From VAZQ01 sp963817015 (GTDB lineage: Bacteria > Pseudomonadota > Alphaproteobacteria > Rhizobiales > Xanthobacteraceae), in NCBI GenBank assembly GCA_963817015.1, contig CAWFMV010000003.1, positions 248,001 to 312,000 on the forward strand: a stretch of DNA of 64,000 nucleotides, read 5' to 3'. A program made the translations under genes and the position numbers. Under the pieces are notes generated by a model. It made no database searches, was not told where the DNA came from, and saw only the letters and a list, made by a program, of their open reading frames with translations. This document shows positions 26,345-34,152 of the stretch, piece by piece. Each line of letters opens with the position of its first letter. Position 1 is the stretch's first letter.

Positions 26345-27811
26345 CTAATCCTCACGCGGCATCGTCAAGCGCGATCGCAAGAACCAGCGCAGCATCAGAA
26401 GATAGCCGATGCGGGAGCCGGCGCGCGACAAGCCCACCTGCCAGGTGCCGTCCCCGCCGAGAAAAAAGCCGATGGTCGAATGGGCCGCTTGCGATGAGCC
26501 ACTCGCGAGCGGCGCGGCGTTGGCAACATCAAGTTGCTCCTTTACGCCCAGGCGCTCGATCGCTCTGGCGAGAAAATCACCGGTGTCACTGCTTCCGCGG
26601 AACTTTGGATGCAGCAAGAACAAGGTTTTTGCAGCAAGCCCGCTCTCTCGGATGTGTGCCACTTCCCACCAGATGCCGTCGGTATCATCAAGGCAGATGA
26701 CGAGTGCCACGCTGTCGTGTGCCAATCGTCGCACGGCGTCCTGCCAGCTCTCGTCGGTGAAATATCCGCGTGCGGCCCCATACGGCGGCACGGGATCTTT
26801 CGGATTGCCCAGCGCCACCACCGGTCCGTAGTCGGTGGCTTCCTCGAGCAGCATCACATCGAGCGATGTCGTCCGGTTGCCGACGTCGTAGAGATAGCCG
26901 AGCAGAGGAAGGCGCGGCGGCGGGAGCGCCACTTGATCGTCGCCAAAGGCGCGCAGGAACAGGATCGGTGCGCGGGCATCGAGAGCCTGGCGTTCCAGGA
27001 TCGTGCTGCGCACCGTCCGTCGTCCAATCCGGCGGGCAAAGCCAGCAAGAATGGTCATCCCGATGATGGCGAGAATGACGAGCAGAAGGTTCACGGCGGC
27101 GACGGTGATCCGGTCATAGCCCGGCAGCCAGGTCGCAGTCGAAATCCGAGGCAGATGAGCGCTCATGAGAGCCGCCGACGGGGCGACCGGGAGCACAAAG
27201 AGCAGCACGCTCACGCCCGCAAAGCAGATGGACGATACGGAGAAAAGAGCAAGGGCCTGCCATCTGCGCAGCTTGATGTGCTGAATGGATGTCGGAAGAC
27301 CGATTATCTTCGACACCGTATTGAGCGAGAAGAGCGGCGCTCCATGAAGCTCTGCAACCATCGTTCTGACCGACCGTCGGCAGAAGGCCCACATGACTCC
27401 TGCCCGTACACCCAGCTGCGCCACATAAAAATAGTAGGTGCCACCCGAGACGATCCCAATCGCTATCAGCGTGTTCTGATCCGATGAGGCGGAGGACGCA
27501 ATGTCGTTGAAGCGTCCACCCAGGAGAGCCGACGCGACGCTGAGGGCTCCCACGGTCAAGACCAGAGCCAGAAGCAGGCCGATGACGCGACTGAACCTCG
27601 AGGCAAGCGCCGCCAAAAAGCACATTAGGAGGAGGTAAAGAATGACGGAGGTCAATAGAGGGAAAATGCCGAACGCCGCGACCACTGCGTCGGGCGTACG
27701 GATGAAGTTCACCAACGAGCTGATCAGGCCGACGAGCCAGAACGCCTGCGCCATTCGCACGAACGGATACGTGACCGAATACGTGCGCTCAGGCAGCCAT
27801 TGCAGGTTCAT
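26345..27811 (-). CDS. Six-helix membrane protein with cytosolic signalling-like C-terminal domain
   Basis: 488 aa. About six or seven hydrophobic helices fill residues 20-275. The remainder is soluble: ILFLRAFGDDQVAL, a GPVVALGNPKDPVPPYGAAR loop, ESWQDAVRRLAHDSVALVICLDDTDGIWWEVAHI and AAKTLFLLHPKF. This alternating strand-helix pattern, with an Asp-rich turn and a conserved WE, resembles the cytosolic domain of actinobacterial membrane proteins of the LRSF-D-GPVVA type and recalls TIR or SLOG Rossmann-like folds; this is my inference, not a family hit. It lies 39 bases downstream of the FkbM gene on the same strand, so probably one operon. Confidence 0.6.
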   Translation of the reverse strand: MNLQWLPERTYSVTYPFVRMAQAFWLVGLISSLVNFIRTPDAVVAAFGIFPLLTSVILYLLLMCFLAALASRFSRVIGLLLALVLTVGALSVASALLGGRFNDIASSASSDQNTLIAIGIVSGGTYYFYVAQLGVRAGVMWAFCRRSVRTMVAELHGAPLFSLNTVSKIIGLPTSIQHIKLRRWQALALFSVSSICFAGVSVLLFVLPVAPSAALMSAHLPRISTATWLPGYDRITVAAVNLLLVILAIIGMTILAGFARRIGRRTVRSTILERQALDARAPILFLRAFGDDQVALPPPRLPLLGYLYDVGNRTTSLDVMLLEEATDYGPVVALGNPKDPVPPYGAARGYFTDESWQDAVRRLAHDSVALVICLDDTDGIWWEVAHIRESGLAAKTLFLLHPKFRGSSDTGDFLARAIERLGVKEQLDVANAAPLASGSSQAAHSTIGFFLGGDGTWQVGLSRAGSRIGYLLMLRWFLRSRLTMPRED

Positions 27812-27850
27812 GAAATGAAGCCTTTGAGGATCACACTATCCGGAGGGGAC

Positions 27851-28801
27851 CTACGGCACGTGCCCGCCGTCATAGGTGCAGGCGATGCGGCCCAGTGCTG
27901 CCAGGAAGGCTTCGCTGCGTATGTATTCATCGAGCGCCTGGCGCTCGGCACCTTTGCAGTCGCGCGCCCGCGCCAGAAGCATGGCCAGGGTGTGCTCGTC
28001 GAGCAGAGGCAAGCTTGCCCAGAACCCGCGCGCAAGCTCCTGCGCCAATGCGAAGTCCAGGTGGTTCGGGTTTTCCGGCGCGCGTCCGATCTCATACATG
28101 TGGGTCACGGCATCCCAGGGCGCTCGCTCGCGCGGCATCCTCTCAAGGATATCGGTACATTCGGCCGCGACGTAGAACCGGTTCAAGGTGTCGAACAACA
28201 TGAACCGATAATCCTGCTTTAGAAGCAGCGGCTCCCAATCGGACCATGCCGGCGTGTTGGTGAGCGGCGTCACAGCTTCGAGAACCACGATGCGTGGACG
28301 GCACTTCGACCAATCGGAGCCTTCGAGGACATCGCGCTCGGCGCCTTCGACATCGATCTTGAGAAAGTCGACGCGGTCAATTTCATTTGTGCGACAGAGG
28401 TCGGCGAGCGAGATCGACGGCAGCTTCATCGTTTCGAAGCCGACGCCATGCACACCTGCCGCCTCCGCGTTGCCGCGGACCGTGGTCGACAAGCCGTGCA
28501 GCCGGTCGACCCTGAAGAAGTCTGCTTCGCCCGAAGTGTGTCCGATGACGGCTTCGACAAGCGTGTCGCGCGGGCGCAGGCGCCGATGCAGCGCCGCTAG
28601 ATCGGGCTGCGGCTCGACCACGATTCCATTCCAGCCCCGCTGGTAGAACCAGAACGAGACGCTGCCCGCAACCGGATGTCCGCCGCCGATGTCGATGTAT
28701 CGGCCCTGACGCGCTCCGCCAAACGCGACATCGAGATGATAGTCCTCCATGTTCTGAGCGTAGGACAGCGGTCGCCCGAGAGCCTCGTCGTTTGGCATCA
28801 T
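27851..28801 (-). CDS. FkbM family methyltransferase
   Basis: About 316 aa. SAM-dependent O-methyltransferase fold: YIDIGGGHPVAGSVSFWFY (SAM loop), IVVEPQPDL, DTLVEAVIG, and VDFLKIDVEGAERDVLEG, the most typical FkbM block. The last ~90 residues form an extra helical domain. FkbM proteins methylate sugars, polyketides or peptides. Start uncertain: the double ATG at 28801 fits the domain; ATGs at 28858 and a GTG at 28936 would add a poorly matching leader that overlaps the divergent LanC-like gene. Probably transcribed with the membrane protein downstream. Confidence 0.8.
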   Translation of the reverse strand: MMPNDEALGRPLSYAQNMEDYHLDVAFGGARQGRYIDIGGGHPVAGSVSFWFYQRGWNGIVVEPQPDLAALHRRLRPRDTLVEAVIGHTSGEADFFRVDRLHGLSTTVRGNAEAAGVHGVGFETMKLPSISLADLCRTNEIDRVDFLKIDVEGAERDVLEGSDWSKCRPRIVVLEAVTPLTNTPAWSDWEPLLLKQDYRFMLFDTLNRFYVAAECTDILERMPRERAPWDAVTHMYEIGRAPENPNHLDFALAQELARGFWASLPLLDEHTLAMLLARARDCKGAERQALDEYIRSEAFLAALGRIACTYDGGHVP

Positions 28802-28908
28802 CCGCCGATCACCATGGTCTTCGCGGTTCAGACGCCATACTTTAGCACACATTGCCATGCGTCTGCCGGCGTCGGATTGCGCGATTGAATCGGTGCTTAG
28901 AGGAACCC

Positions 28909-30096
28909 ATGAACGAACAGTCTCGGCACGTTCCACTGCGTTCTTTGCCGTGGGATCGCGCAGCCGCCGACCAGGCTATTGACGAGATCATTGCTGATGC
29001 GCTTGCGCATTTCGGCGGCGAGCGGTTCTGGCCCGCGCATCCCATGGATGACGACGTGGAGGACGGCAACAGCAGCATCTATATGGGCGCGGCTGGCATG
29101 ATCTGGGCGCTCGAATACTTGCGCCGCGTGGGGGCGAACAAGACCCCGGTCGACTTTCGCCCGTACCTGACAACGCTCCTGGAAAAGACCGGAGCGGAGA
29201 TGCAGAGCTACGGCAGCTATTCGGTCACGGGGTCGCTGCTGCTGGGTGACATGGGAACAGCGCTCATGATCATGCGTCTGGCGCCGAGCGCCGCCATGGC
29301 TGACATCATTGCGGCGCGCGCCACCGCCAATACGCAGCTTCCGATCCGCGAGCTGATGTGGGGCATGGCGGGCTCGATGATGGCGTGTCTCGCCATGAAC
29401 GAGATGACTGGCGAAGAACGCTGGCGCCGGATCTTCGAGACCCAAGCCGAGCGGCTGCTCGCCGACCTGGAGGACGCGGCGGATGGGCCGATCTGGGAGC
29501 AGGATCTCTACGGCAAGCATCTGAAATTCCTCGGGCCGGTGCATGGCTACGCCGGGAACATGCTTCCGCTGATGCGGGGATGGGACTGGCTTACGGAAAG
29601 CCAGCGCGCACGCGTCGTCGATGCGGTGCCGCGTACGCTCGGCCTGCATGCATGGCGCAGCGATCTCGGCACATCGTGGCGGGGAACGGTCGGGCAACAC
29701 GAGCCGCCCGATCTATGTCAGTATTGCCACGGCGCGCCCGGCATGGTCACAACGTTCGCTGATGCGCCGTTCACGTCTTCCGAGCTTGAAACCCTCCTGC
29801 TCGATGGTGGCCGCTACACCTGGGCTGTGGGTCCGCTCGCCAAGGGCTCTAACCTCTGCCATGGCACCGGGGGCAACGGCTATGCGTTTCTCAAGCTTTA
29901 TCGTCGAACCACAGACCCAGTCTGGCTCGAGCGTGCGCGTGCCTTTGCGATGACGAGCATCGCCCAATGCCGAGAGACGCGAGAGGAGCTTGGGCGTGGT
30001 CGTTACACGCTGTGGACGGGTGACGTCGGCCTGGCAGTCTATTTGTGGGATTGCCTGACGGGTATGCCGCGGTTCCCGACGGTCGACATTTTCTGA
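28909..30096 (+). CDS. LanC-like zinc protein (eukaryote LANCL-type motifs)
   Basis: 395 aa alpha-toroid of the lanthionine-cyclase family. Repeated Gly-rich turns are SIYMGAAGM, LMWGMAGSMM, VHGYAGN, QYCHGAPGM, LCHGTGGNGYAFL and WTGDVGLAVYL. The zinc ligands Cys273, Cys317 and His318 are present, and His212 stands where bacterial LanC has its catalytic His. CHGAPG and LCHGTGGNGYAFL are closer to eukaryotic LANCL proteins than to NisC. LanC cyclises Cys onto dehydroamino acids in lantibiotics; LANCL enzymes add glutathione to dehydroamino acids in damaged proteins. No LanB/LanM or precursor gene is visible. Start ATG 28909 after AGGAACCC. MetE-like gene 27 bases downstream. Confidence 0.88.
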   Translation: MNEQSRHVPLRSLPWDRAAADQAIDEIIADALAHFGGERFWPAHPMDDDVEDGNSSIYMGAAGMIWALEYLRRVGANKTPVDFRPYLTTLLEKTGAEMQSYGSYSVTGSLLLGDMGTALMIMRLAPSAAMADIIAARATANTQLPIRELMWGMAGSMMACLAMNEMTGEERWRRIFETQAERLLADLEDAADGPIWEQDLYGKHLKFLGPVHGYAGNMLPLMRGWDWLTESQRARVVDAVPRTLGLHAWRSDLGTSWRGTVGQHEPPDLCQYCHGAPGMVTTFADAPFTSSELETLLLDGGRYTWAVGPLAKGSNLCHGTGGNGYAFLKLYRRTTDPVWLERARAFAMTSIAQCRETREELGRGRYTLWTGDVGLAVYLWDCLTGMPRFPTVDIF

Positions 30097-30123
30097 CGGC
30101 ACCGAAGCCGCAGGGAGGGATTG

Positions 30124-31173
30124 ATGACAGAAATGACGAGGCCGACTGCGGTTCATCTTGTCGGCAGCATCGGCCTGGACACGGTCGAGGACGTCTTCCG
30201 CACGGTTGGCAAGACGCTGGGGCCTTATCTGCGGCGCGCACCCGATGGCGAGGTCGGTGGCCGGAAGCTTTGGATCAGCTGGCAATATCCGCTGTTGCGC
30301 GCCAGCGTCTTCCTGAAGCCCGATCCCTCGGGCGCTGTTCGCCCAACCAACAAGTTTCCGCTGCTCACGTTGGCCGATGGCGTCAAGCCGCAGGATGTCC
30401 GCTTCGGCGAGCTCGGATACGCCCGTGAGGCGAGGGCATCCTATCTCGACTTCGTCGCAGCGCGGGATCGTGGAGAGCTGCCAAAAGGCATTCGCTTTCA
30501 AGTCAGCCTGCCGACGCCGTTTGCCGTCGTAAGCTCGGTTGTCGTGGCCGATGCGCTTGCGTCGGTTGAGGCCGCCTATGAACAGGCGATGATCGCTGAG
30601 GTTGCTGCGCTATGCCGGCATATTCCGCACCAAGATCTCTGCATTCAGTGGGACTTGTGCAACGAGATGATCATCTGGGATGGCCAGAAGACCGATGGCG
30701 TGCCGCACGCGGAGCAGCCGCGCGAGAGCATCCTTGGGCGGGTGCGGCGCCTTTGCGCCGGTATTCCCGCCGATGTGGAGATCGGCGTGCATCTCTGCTA
30801 CGGAGACTTCGCCGGGCGTCACTTCGTCGAGCCGAAGAACGCAGAGAGGATGGTCGATCTCGCCAATGCGCTGGCGCAGGCCATTGCGCACAAGCTTGCC
30901 TACGTTCACATGCCTGTTCCGATCGATCGCACGGATGATGCGTTCTACGAGCCGCTTCGTGGACTGAGGCTTGCGCCCGGGACGGAGCTTTATCTCGGGC
31001 TGGTTCACGCCAAGGATGGCGTGCAAGGAACGAGAGCACGTGTCGACATTGCGCGCCGCTATGCTCCGGCGTTCGGGATTGCGACCGAGTGCGGAATGGC
31101 GCGGGCGCGTTCGGAGGAGCTTGTCCGCAATCTCCTGACGATTCATGCCGACATCTGCTCGGGAGGATCGTAG
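30124..31173 (+). CDS. MetE C-terminal-like (cobalamin-independent methionine synthase-like) protein
   Basis: 349 aa TIM-barrel protein. It opens AVHLVGSIGLDTVEDVF, with RAPDGEVGGR after it, and carries HLCYGDF (His223-x-Cys225) and TECGMAR (Cys323 after Glu322). The His-x-Cys plus distal Cys pattern matches the zinc site that activates homocysteine in MetE. The folate-binding N-terminal half of MetE is absent, so it is not a normal methionine synthase. Such short MetE-like proteins act on unknown thiols. The ATG at 30124 has a GGGAGGG site; it follows the LanC-like gene by 27 bases and is clearly in its operon. A thiol-alkylation or methyl-transfer role jointly with LanC is inference. Confidence 0.7.
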   Translation: MTEMTRPTAVHLVGSIGLDTVEDVFRTVGKTLGPYLRRAPDGEVGGRKLWISWQYPLLRASVFLKPDPSGAVRPTNKFPLLTLADGVKPQDVRFGELGYAREARASYLDFVAARDRGELPKGIRFQVSLPTPFAVVSSVVVADALASVEAAYEQAMIAEVAALCRHIPHQDLCIQWDLCNEMIIWDGQKTDGVPHAEQPRESILGRVRRLCAGIPADVEIGVHLCYGDFAGRHFVEPKNAERMVDLANALAQAIAHKLAYVHMPVPIDRTDDAFYEPLRGLRLAPGTELYLGLVHAKDGVQGTRARVDIARRYAPAFGIATECGMARARSEELVRNLLTIHADICSGGS

Positions 31174-31185
31174 GCGGAGCTTCGG

Positions 31186-31812
31186 TCAGAACGGCCGGCC
31201 GCCGTCCTTGCCGACGCTGATGCTCGTGGCCGTGTAGGTACCGTCTGGCTGCTTGGCGGCCGTCTGGATCCGGAATGGCGCACCCGGCTTGAGGTCGTCT
31301 TTGCTGCCGACGATGTAGCGTGCGATGTGCGCGCTTGCTGGCACGATGATCGTCTTCTCGCCTTCTGGATATTTGACCACAAAGCTTTGATCGCTGCCCT
31401 CGGCGCGCGCCGCGGCAACAACGACGGGCTGCGCGAAGCCGTTGGTCATGGTGCCGTTGGGCGCGCCATACCAGCCGGCATAGTGATGGCCACCGTCGGC
31501 TTGCGGGCGGGCGAAGATGTGCACCTCGACGGCCTTCTGGCTGCCGTCGGCTTGCGGCACCGCGCCGGTGCCGATGTAGTCGCCGGGCTTGATGTCGGCA
31601 ACCGTCGCCTTCAACACAGTGGTGATCGTTGCGTTGTCGGCGAGCTTGATCGTGACCGTCCCGCCGTCACGCGCGGTCGCAAAGATAATACTGCCGAGCA
31701 TGCGGTCGATGGTGCCGCTCACGCGCTCGCCCTGCTGCCGTTGGGCCAAAGCAGAGGACAGGGTCAGCGAGGCGGCAAGGGCAGCGGCAGTCAGAATGCG
31801 CATCCGGCTCAT
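31186..31812 (-). CDS. Exported beta-rich protein (DUF5666-like)
   Basis: 208 aa with signal peptide (MRILTAAALAASLTLSSALA) and then repeated short OB/beta segments: RVSGTIDRMLGSIIFATARD, a DIKPGDYIGTGAVPQADGSQ loop and a later repeat of it, DLKPGAPFRIQTAAKQPDGT. The GxYIG pattern resembles DUF5666 domains. ATG at 31812 chosen because a GGAGG site lies directly ahead. Convergent with the LanC/MetE-like pair (12 bases), so unrelated in transcription. Role unknown, periplasmic. Confidence 0.65.
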   Translation of the reverse strand: MSRMRILTAAALAASLTLSSALAQRQQGERVSGTIDRMLGSIIFATARDGGTVTIKLADNATITTVLKATVADIKPGDYIGTGAVPQADGSQKAVEVHIFARPQADGGHHYAGWYGAPNGTMTNGFAQPVVVAAARAEGSDQSFVVKYPEGEKTIIVPASAHIARYIVGSKDDLKPGAPFRIQTAAKQPDGTYTATSISVGKDGGRPF

Positions 31813-32095
31813 AGCGACCTCCATCGAGGGAAACACTCAGCCTACAAGGTTCGCGGCCCGCGCAAAAGTTGTAAGCGCGTTGGAATGTGCTCTGCTGGAA
31901 ACGTGCTCGCTGCAGTCGGCGGATGTTGATCCGCTGCCATTCGAAACGCCGATGGGGCAGCGCAATGCGTGGTCACGCGCCTAATGCCCATCATAATACC
32001 TCCCGAGTGAAAAGTGCTGCAAAAGTTCCCAAGATTTTACAGACTCCTTTTACGCGCGGTGGTGCATGCTATTCGTCGCGTTGGAAATCTTCCTC

Positions 32096-32824
32096 ATGCC
32101 GCGGCCTCGCGCCCCAAGACTGTCAGCGCCGTTCCTCAGGCGCGTCGCGCTCGATGAGACGAGAATTGAGAATCGCGCCGCGTTTCCGTTCAGCCTGCCA
32201 ATCTTTCAGAAGGGTTTCGAGCTCGAGTTCGATCGCCCTGTGACGATCCTCATCGGCGAGAATGGCACCGGGAAGTCGACGATCCTCGCAGGCGTCGCGG
32301 CCGTCGCAGGCTACGAGGACGCTGCCAGGATCAGCTCGTCGCGCCGCGTCGAGCCGACGGCCGGCGATCGGCTTGCGCAGGCCTTGCGCCCGAGCTGGCT
32401 GCCAAGGATGACAAACGGCTGGTTCTTTCGACCCGAAAGCTATTTCTCACCGATGCTGGAGCGGGAGGGGCCCGCGCCGGCGGCTGGCGCGCAGTCGTCG
32501 CATTCGCACGGCGAGGACTTCCTGCTCTTTGTGGAGGAGCGCCGCAATCGCCAGGGCGTGTTCATCTTCGACGAGCCGGAAGCAGCGCTGTCACCCGCAC
32601 GCCAGATCGAGTTTCTCAAACTGTTGCGCCGCATGGAATCGACCTGCCAGGTGATCATGGCAACGGACTCGCCGCTGCTCATGGCCTTTCCGGGCGCGCG
32701 GCTGTTGCGTCTTTCCGAGCGCGGTCTCAAGGCGGCGACGCTTGAGGCGACCGACCACTATAGGCTGCTGCTCGGGTTTTGCACCAACCCGCGCGAATTC
32801 GTGCGCGTTGCGCTCGAGGAATAG
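32096..32824 (+). CDS. AAA/ABC-type ATPase (stand-alone, YbhG/RecF-like class)
   Basis: 242 aa cytosolic ATPase. Walker A is IGENGTGKST (about residue 57) and Walker B is VFIFDEPEAALS (about residue 160), followed by a switch region ATDSPLLMAFP. The signature helix is degenerate (SSHSHGEDFLLF in place of LSGGE), as in the AAA_21/AAA_15 proteins that are not linked to a permease. No partner nuclease (OLD/TOPRIM) or permease is adjacent. The ATG at 32096 fits better than one at 32066. Function unknown. Confidence 0.85.
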   Translation: MPRPRAPRLSAPFLRRVALDETRIENRAAFPFSLPIFQKGFELEFDRPVTILIGENGTGKSTILAGVAAVAGYEDAARISSSRRVEPTAGDRLAQALRPSWLPRMTNGWFFRPESYFSPMLEREGPAPAAGAQSSHSHGEDFLLFVEERRNRQGVFIFDEPEAALSPARQIEFLKLLRRMESTCQVIMATDSPLLMAFPGARLLRLSERGLKAATLEATDHYRLLLGFCTNPREFVRVALEE

Positions 32825-32942
32825 CCTCCGACAAGCATGCGATGATCGGTTGTGCGAGCGCTTGAGCGTGGAGGGCTGGGCACGCCTGCGCCGAGGTAGC
32901 GTTTGCATCCTCGGCGCACGGGATGCACTGGGCCGGAGAGGC

Positions 32943-33047
32943 CTATTGAAAGTGCCGGTTGAAGTAGCGACCGACGGCGAGCGCAATGAGCATGATAGCG
33001 AGTGCAATCGCAACCTGCATGGTGTCGTAGAACAAGGCGTCGCTCAT
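32943..33047 (-). CDS. 34-residue single-span membrane protein
   Basis: Too short for most gene finders. ATG at 33047 is preceded by an excellent AAAGGAG site 7 bases upstream. The product MSDALFYDTMQVAIALAIML (then IALAVGRYFNRHFQ) has a 7-residue soluble start, a ~17-residue hydrophobic helix and a basic tail, giving N-out/C-in by the positive-inside rule. A palindromic FixK/FNR-type box lies 51-64 bases upstream of the ATG, placing it where an activator at about -41 would sit. This suggests a small membrane protein made at low oxygen, perhaps a subunit or regulator of a membrane complex. No known family. Confidence 0.7.
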   Translation of the reverse strand: MSDALFYDTMQVAIALAIMLIALAVGRYFNRHFQ

Positions 33048-33097
33048 GATTCGTCTCCTTTCACAGGAGATATCCGCAAATTGAGTGGCGATCAGCC

Positions 33098-33111
33098 TTG
33101 ACTTGGGTCAA
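33098..33111 (-). promoter_or_regulatory. FixK/FNR-type binding site
   Basis: TTGACTTGGGTCAA is a perfect palindrome of the TTGA(C/T)-N4-(G/A)TCAA type bound by FixK/FnrN proteins in Rhizobiales. Its centre at 33104.5 predicts a leftward start of transcription near 33063, 16 bases before the ATG of the 34-aa protein. A GATATC at 33074-33069 could be the -10. Confidence 0.6.
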
Positions 33112-33429
33112 GTGGCGAGGGAGGCGTCTCAGCGCTTGCGCTGTCGCGTTGGCATTCGTTTCGCGCGGTGATGCGGGCTCATTTGGGCCTCACAAGTAGG
33201 AGCGCACACTTCTTTTCACAGACGATGGTGGTGATTGTTTTGATCTCCTCCGTCGCGCTTCATTCATTTCGCGCTGTTGTTTTATTGAAGCGCGGGTTTT
33301 TCTTATGGTGAACGGTGATCACACACCTGTGACAATCAATGGTTGTGTTCCGCCGCAATTGTGACGACGTGCTTGCGCAGAAACTGTGCCGGGATGAGGG
33401 AGGGCCATAGGGAGAGTAGGAGGAGGCGA
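33112..33429. other. AT-richer intergenic region
   Basis: About 320 bases between the divergent 34-aa gene and the 92-aa gene, lower in GC than its surroundings, with no gene seen. It contains a possible hairpin CGCGCT/AGCGCG at 33270-33294 followed by GGTTTTT. Confidence 0.4.
33270..33302 (+). terminator. Possible intrinsic terminator
   Basis: CGCGCT (33270-33275) pairs with AGCGCG (33289-33294), 13-base loop, followed by GGTTTTTC. The short stem and absence of an upstream rightward gene closer than 32824 make this weak. Confidence 0.3.
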
Positions 33430-33708
33430 ATGGCCCTTATACTAGCAGACACCTTGCCACTGATCGAACCGGTTCCGATTGATGACGAGCTTTGCTCGGG
33501 GCTTGCACTGATTGAGGACGTGTCGGGCATCGCCGCCCGCTTCGTATTCTATCATACGCAGACGCTCTACGAGGCCGGCGCCACGGCGTTTGTGGTGAAG
33601 AAGAAAGTCGTGTTGCCTTATCGAGCGATTCCCTTCGGCGCGAAGATGACGGCCGAGTTCATGGCGCGTCGGACAGGCGGGCGGCTGATGCGGATTGTGG
33701 CGCCATAG
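33430..33708 (+). CDS. Hypothetical small protein
   Basis: 92 aa from the ATG at 33430 with a GGAGGAGG site just upstream; the open frame extends upstream to 33343 but with Arg-rich junk. Sequence starts MALILADTLPLIEPVPIDDE and has a mixed alpha/beta middle ending LPYRAIPFGAKMTAEFMARR. No signal peptide or membrane span. Unrecognised; codon use matches neighbours, so probably a real gene. Confidence 0.6.
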   Translation: MALILADTLPLIEPVPIDDELCSGLALIEDVSGIAARFVFYHTQTLYEAGATAFVVKKKVVLPYRAIPFGAKMTAEFMARRTGGRLMRIVAP

Positions 33709-33736
33709 GCCGGATGGAAGACTTTGCAAAACATGG

Positions 33737-33762
33737 CGCCCGCCGGTTCTGACCGGCGGGCG
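33737..33762. terminator. Strong bidirectional hairpin between convergent genes
   Basis: CGCCCGCCGGT (33737-33747) and ACCGGCGGGCG (33752-33762) form a perfect 11-bp stem with a 4-base loop, 29 bases after the rightward gene's stop and 42 bases before the end of the leftward one. No long T-run; position and symmetry favour a terminator. Confidence 0.65.
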
Positions 33763-33775
33763 TTGTGCTGTCTGG

Positions 33776-33801
33776 ATCGCGATAGAATGCTTTATCGCGA
33801 T
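33776..33801. repeat. 9-bp inverted repeat with a third arm
   Basis: ATCGCGATA (33776-33784) and TATCGCGAT (33793-33801), loop of 8, with a further TTATCGCGA directly after. Each half contains the palindrome TCGCGA. It sits beside the hairpin at 33737, in the same 95-base convergent gap. Confidence 0.6.
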
Positions 33802-33803
33802 GC

Positions 33804-34076
33804 TTATCGCGACGGAATGGTGAGCCGCAGCCCGGGGGCCGGTTGGGTCGGAGCCTGCATGCTCGGGGCTTGCAGCGGCGCAGTGGTGTAGGGATTGCTG
33901 GCGCCGCCGACCGATCCGGGATTGAGCTGCGAATTGGGCGGCAACGGCACGACCGGTGGAAGGAGCGGCTTCAGATCCTTCCGCCATTTGTCCTCCTGTG
34001 CTTGCGCCGTTGCGGAAGACACCGCGCCCAACAGCGCAATGCAAAGTGCAAACTGCACGAGTTTCGGACAGCGCAT
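33804..34076 (-). CDS. Small exported proline-rich protein
   Basis: 90 aa: Sec signal MRCPKLVQFALCIALLGAVS ending near ATAQAQ, then about 65 residues rich in Pro, Gln and Ser without Cys (e.g. LKPLLPPVVPLPPNSQLNPG). Typical of small periplasmic or surface-exposed low-complexity proteins in Bradyrhizobium-like genomes. It follows the formamidase gene on the same strand with a 76-base gap. Confidence 0.65.
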   Translation of the reverse strand: MRCPKLVQFALCIALLGAVSSATAQAQEDKWRKDLKPLLPPVVPLPPNSQLNPGSVGGASNPYTTAPLQAPSMQAPTQPAPGLRLTIPSR

Positions 34077-34152
34077 TGTGTGCTCCTCCTGTGCAGGCTG
34101 GCTGACAGCGATACCGCCGATTCCTTAAGGTGGCAATGGCGGGTGGTGATGC

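Noticed and set aside
28909..30096. Lantibiotic cluster around the LanC-like gene
   Set aside because: No dehydratase (LanB/LanM), protease-transporter or Ser/Thr/Cys-rich precursor peptide visible within the flanking genes.
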